Assembly: GCA_963836905.1 (NCBI GenBank)
Contig: CAWIKY010000006.1
Coordinates: 62,001-126,000 of the forward strand
Reading direction: 5' to 3'
DNA: 64,000 nucleotides
DNA from: CAWIKY01 sp963836905
GTDB lineage: Bacteria > Pseudomonadota > Alphaproteobacteria > Caulobacterales > Hyphomonadaceae
The position numbers and the translations under genes were made by a program. Below are positions 63,181 to 64,000 of this stretch, in pieces. The notes under the pieces are model-generated. The model did no database searches. It saw only the letters and a program-made list of their open reading frames with translations, and was not told the origin of the DNA. Positions within the stretch are counted from its first letter, which is position 1, and each line of letters begins with the position of its first letter.

Positions 63181-63306
63181 GATGACGTGCCTCTCTTGCA
63201 ACTCGCTGTGACCTGTCCAATTGAGGGGGACGCTAGACGAGCGCCGCGCCTCTGTGAAGCGTGACGCCAATTTTGCCCTTGGTTACGGGCCGGAAGAGGA
63301 AGTGGA

Positions 63307-64000
63307 ATGTCCGAACAGGTCTGGGCGATAGCCATACACGGCGGAGCGGGTGCCCTGCATAAGTCCGATTACAGCGCCGAAAACGAGCATATGACCGGCG
63401 TCCTGACCACCTGCCGCGAGATGCTGCAAGCTGGAGCCAGCGCGCGCGATGCCGTGGTGCATGCCGTGCGCGAGCTCGAGGAAAGCGGCCATCACATTGC
63501 CGGTCGCGGGGCCTCCCCGAACATGGATGGCAAATGGGAGCTGGATGCGGCGATCATGGAAGGCGAAACGCGCAACGCCGGCGCCGTCGCCGCATTGCGG
63601 GGCTTTCGCAGCCCCATAGACGCCGCCGTCAAGGTGCTGGAAGAGTCACCGCATATTCTTATCGTCGGCAAGGGCGCGAGCCGGTTTCTGAGGGACAAGG
63701 GTCTGCGAAAGGTCAAGAACCCGTCCAGCTACTACCGACCATCCGTAAGGGCGTCTGCAAAGCCGGGTGAACTTCAGCATGGGACGGTCGGTGCCATCGC
63801 GCTCGACACCAGCGGACGGCTGGCCGCGGGAACCTCCACGGGCGGCCTGCTCAACAAGGTGCCGGGCCGGGTGGGCGATACGCCACTCATTGGTGCAGGA
63901 ACCTGGGCTGACGAGCGTGTGGCGGTCTCATGCACCGGGCAGGGAGAGTATTTCATCCGGGTCGCAGGTGCAGCGGATGTATCGGCGCGGGTACGTTATG
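63307..64000 (+). CDS. isoaspartyl peptidase / L-asparaginase (Ntn hydrolase), cut by the window edge
   Basis: The N-terminus WAIAIHGGAGALHKSDYSAE and the autocleavage site QHGTVGAIALDTSGRLAAGT, whose threonine becomes the catalytic nucleophile, identify the family. STGGLLNKVPGRVGDTPLIG and AVSCTGQGEYFIR follow. The gene runs off the right edge at residue 231 of about 300. AGAGGAAG precedes the ATG. It cleaves isoaspartyl dipeptides or asparagine. Confidence 0.9.
   Translation, partial: MSEQVWAIAIHGGAGALHKSDYSAENEHMTGVLTTCREMLQAGASARDAVVHAVRELEESGHHIAGRGASPNMDGKWELDAAIMEGETRNAGAVAALRGFRSPIDAAVKVLEESPHILIVGKGASRFLRDKGLRKVKNPSSYYRPSVRASAKPGELQHGTVGAIALDTSGRLAAGTSTGGLLNKVPGRVGDTPLIGAGTWADERVAVSCTGQGEYFIRVAGAADVSARVRY

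Overview
The window is high-GC alphaproteobacterial DNA. A Hyphomonadaceae/Maricaulales-type host is a guess from the argH-lptM-like-lysA-TIGR02302 gene order, phage genes resembling gene transfer agents, and GcrA- and GapR-like proteins. It has two halves that meet at a tRNA gene with a CAT anticodon (31516-31592).

Positions 1 to about 31.5 kb are the right-hand part of an integrated HK97-type siphophage; its far end lies beyond the left edge. Late genes run leftward from 14.0 kb to 1: terS, terL, portal, prohead protease, capsid, head-tail connectors, tail tube, two small tail-assembly genes, tape measure, tail tip. As far as the tape measure this is the gene order of Rhodobacter-type gene transfer agents; the tail tip is of another kind. 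A leftward early operon (about 23.9 to 14.1 kb) starts at a Cro-like repressor and encodes small DNA-binding and zinc-ribbon proteins: HD hydrolase, ASCH, Lar-like, GcrA-like, CHC2-like, a GapR-like/RMF-like fusion and an AAA ATPase. A CI-like S24 repressor, a lipoprotein gene, a rightward operon (25.5-30.1 kb: ParB-like, DUF5131, Xis-like) and a tyrosine integrase complete it. The two early promoters share the same operator, as in lambda.

The prophage is decayed. Terminase, portal, tape measure, tail tip, CI, ParB-like, AAA, HD, ASCH and DUF5131 genes all carry frameshifts or stops, while integrase, Xis, Cro, the lipoprotein and many short genes are intact. Palindromic GC-rich repeats are scattered in its early regions, often read through as protein. 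A 14-bp palindrome, GCGAACNNNGTTCG, occurs nine times in the prophage half and was not seen in the chromosomal half.

From 31.6 to 64 kb lies ordinary chromosome with mostly intact metabolic genes: an FAD oxidoreductase with a divergent Lrp regulator; UDP-sugar genes (UDP-glucose dehydrogenase, UDP-glucuronate decarboxylase, a hexose phosphomutase, two glycosyltransferases); glutathione enzymes; gpmA; ispE and a TPR lipoprotein; an acyltransferase; a PspB-like protein; a tyrosine phosphatase; amidase-dapB; and argH, an lptM-like gene, lysA and a TIGR02302 gene, followed by a quinone oxidoreductase and an isoaspartyl peptidase cut by the right edge. A 0.5-kb hairpin-rich tandem array lies at 43.7-44.2 kb, and a deletion-scarred toxin-antitoxin locus at 38.6-38.9 kb.
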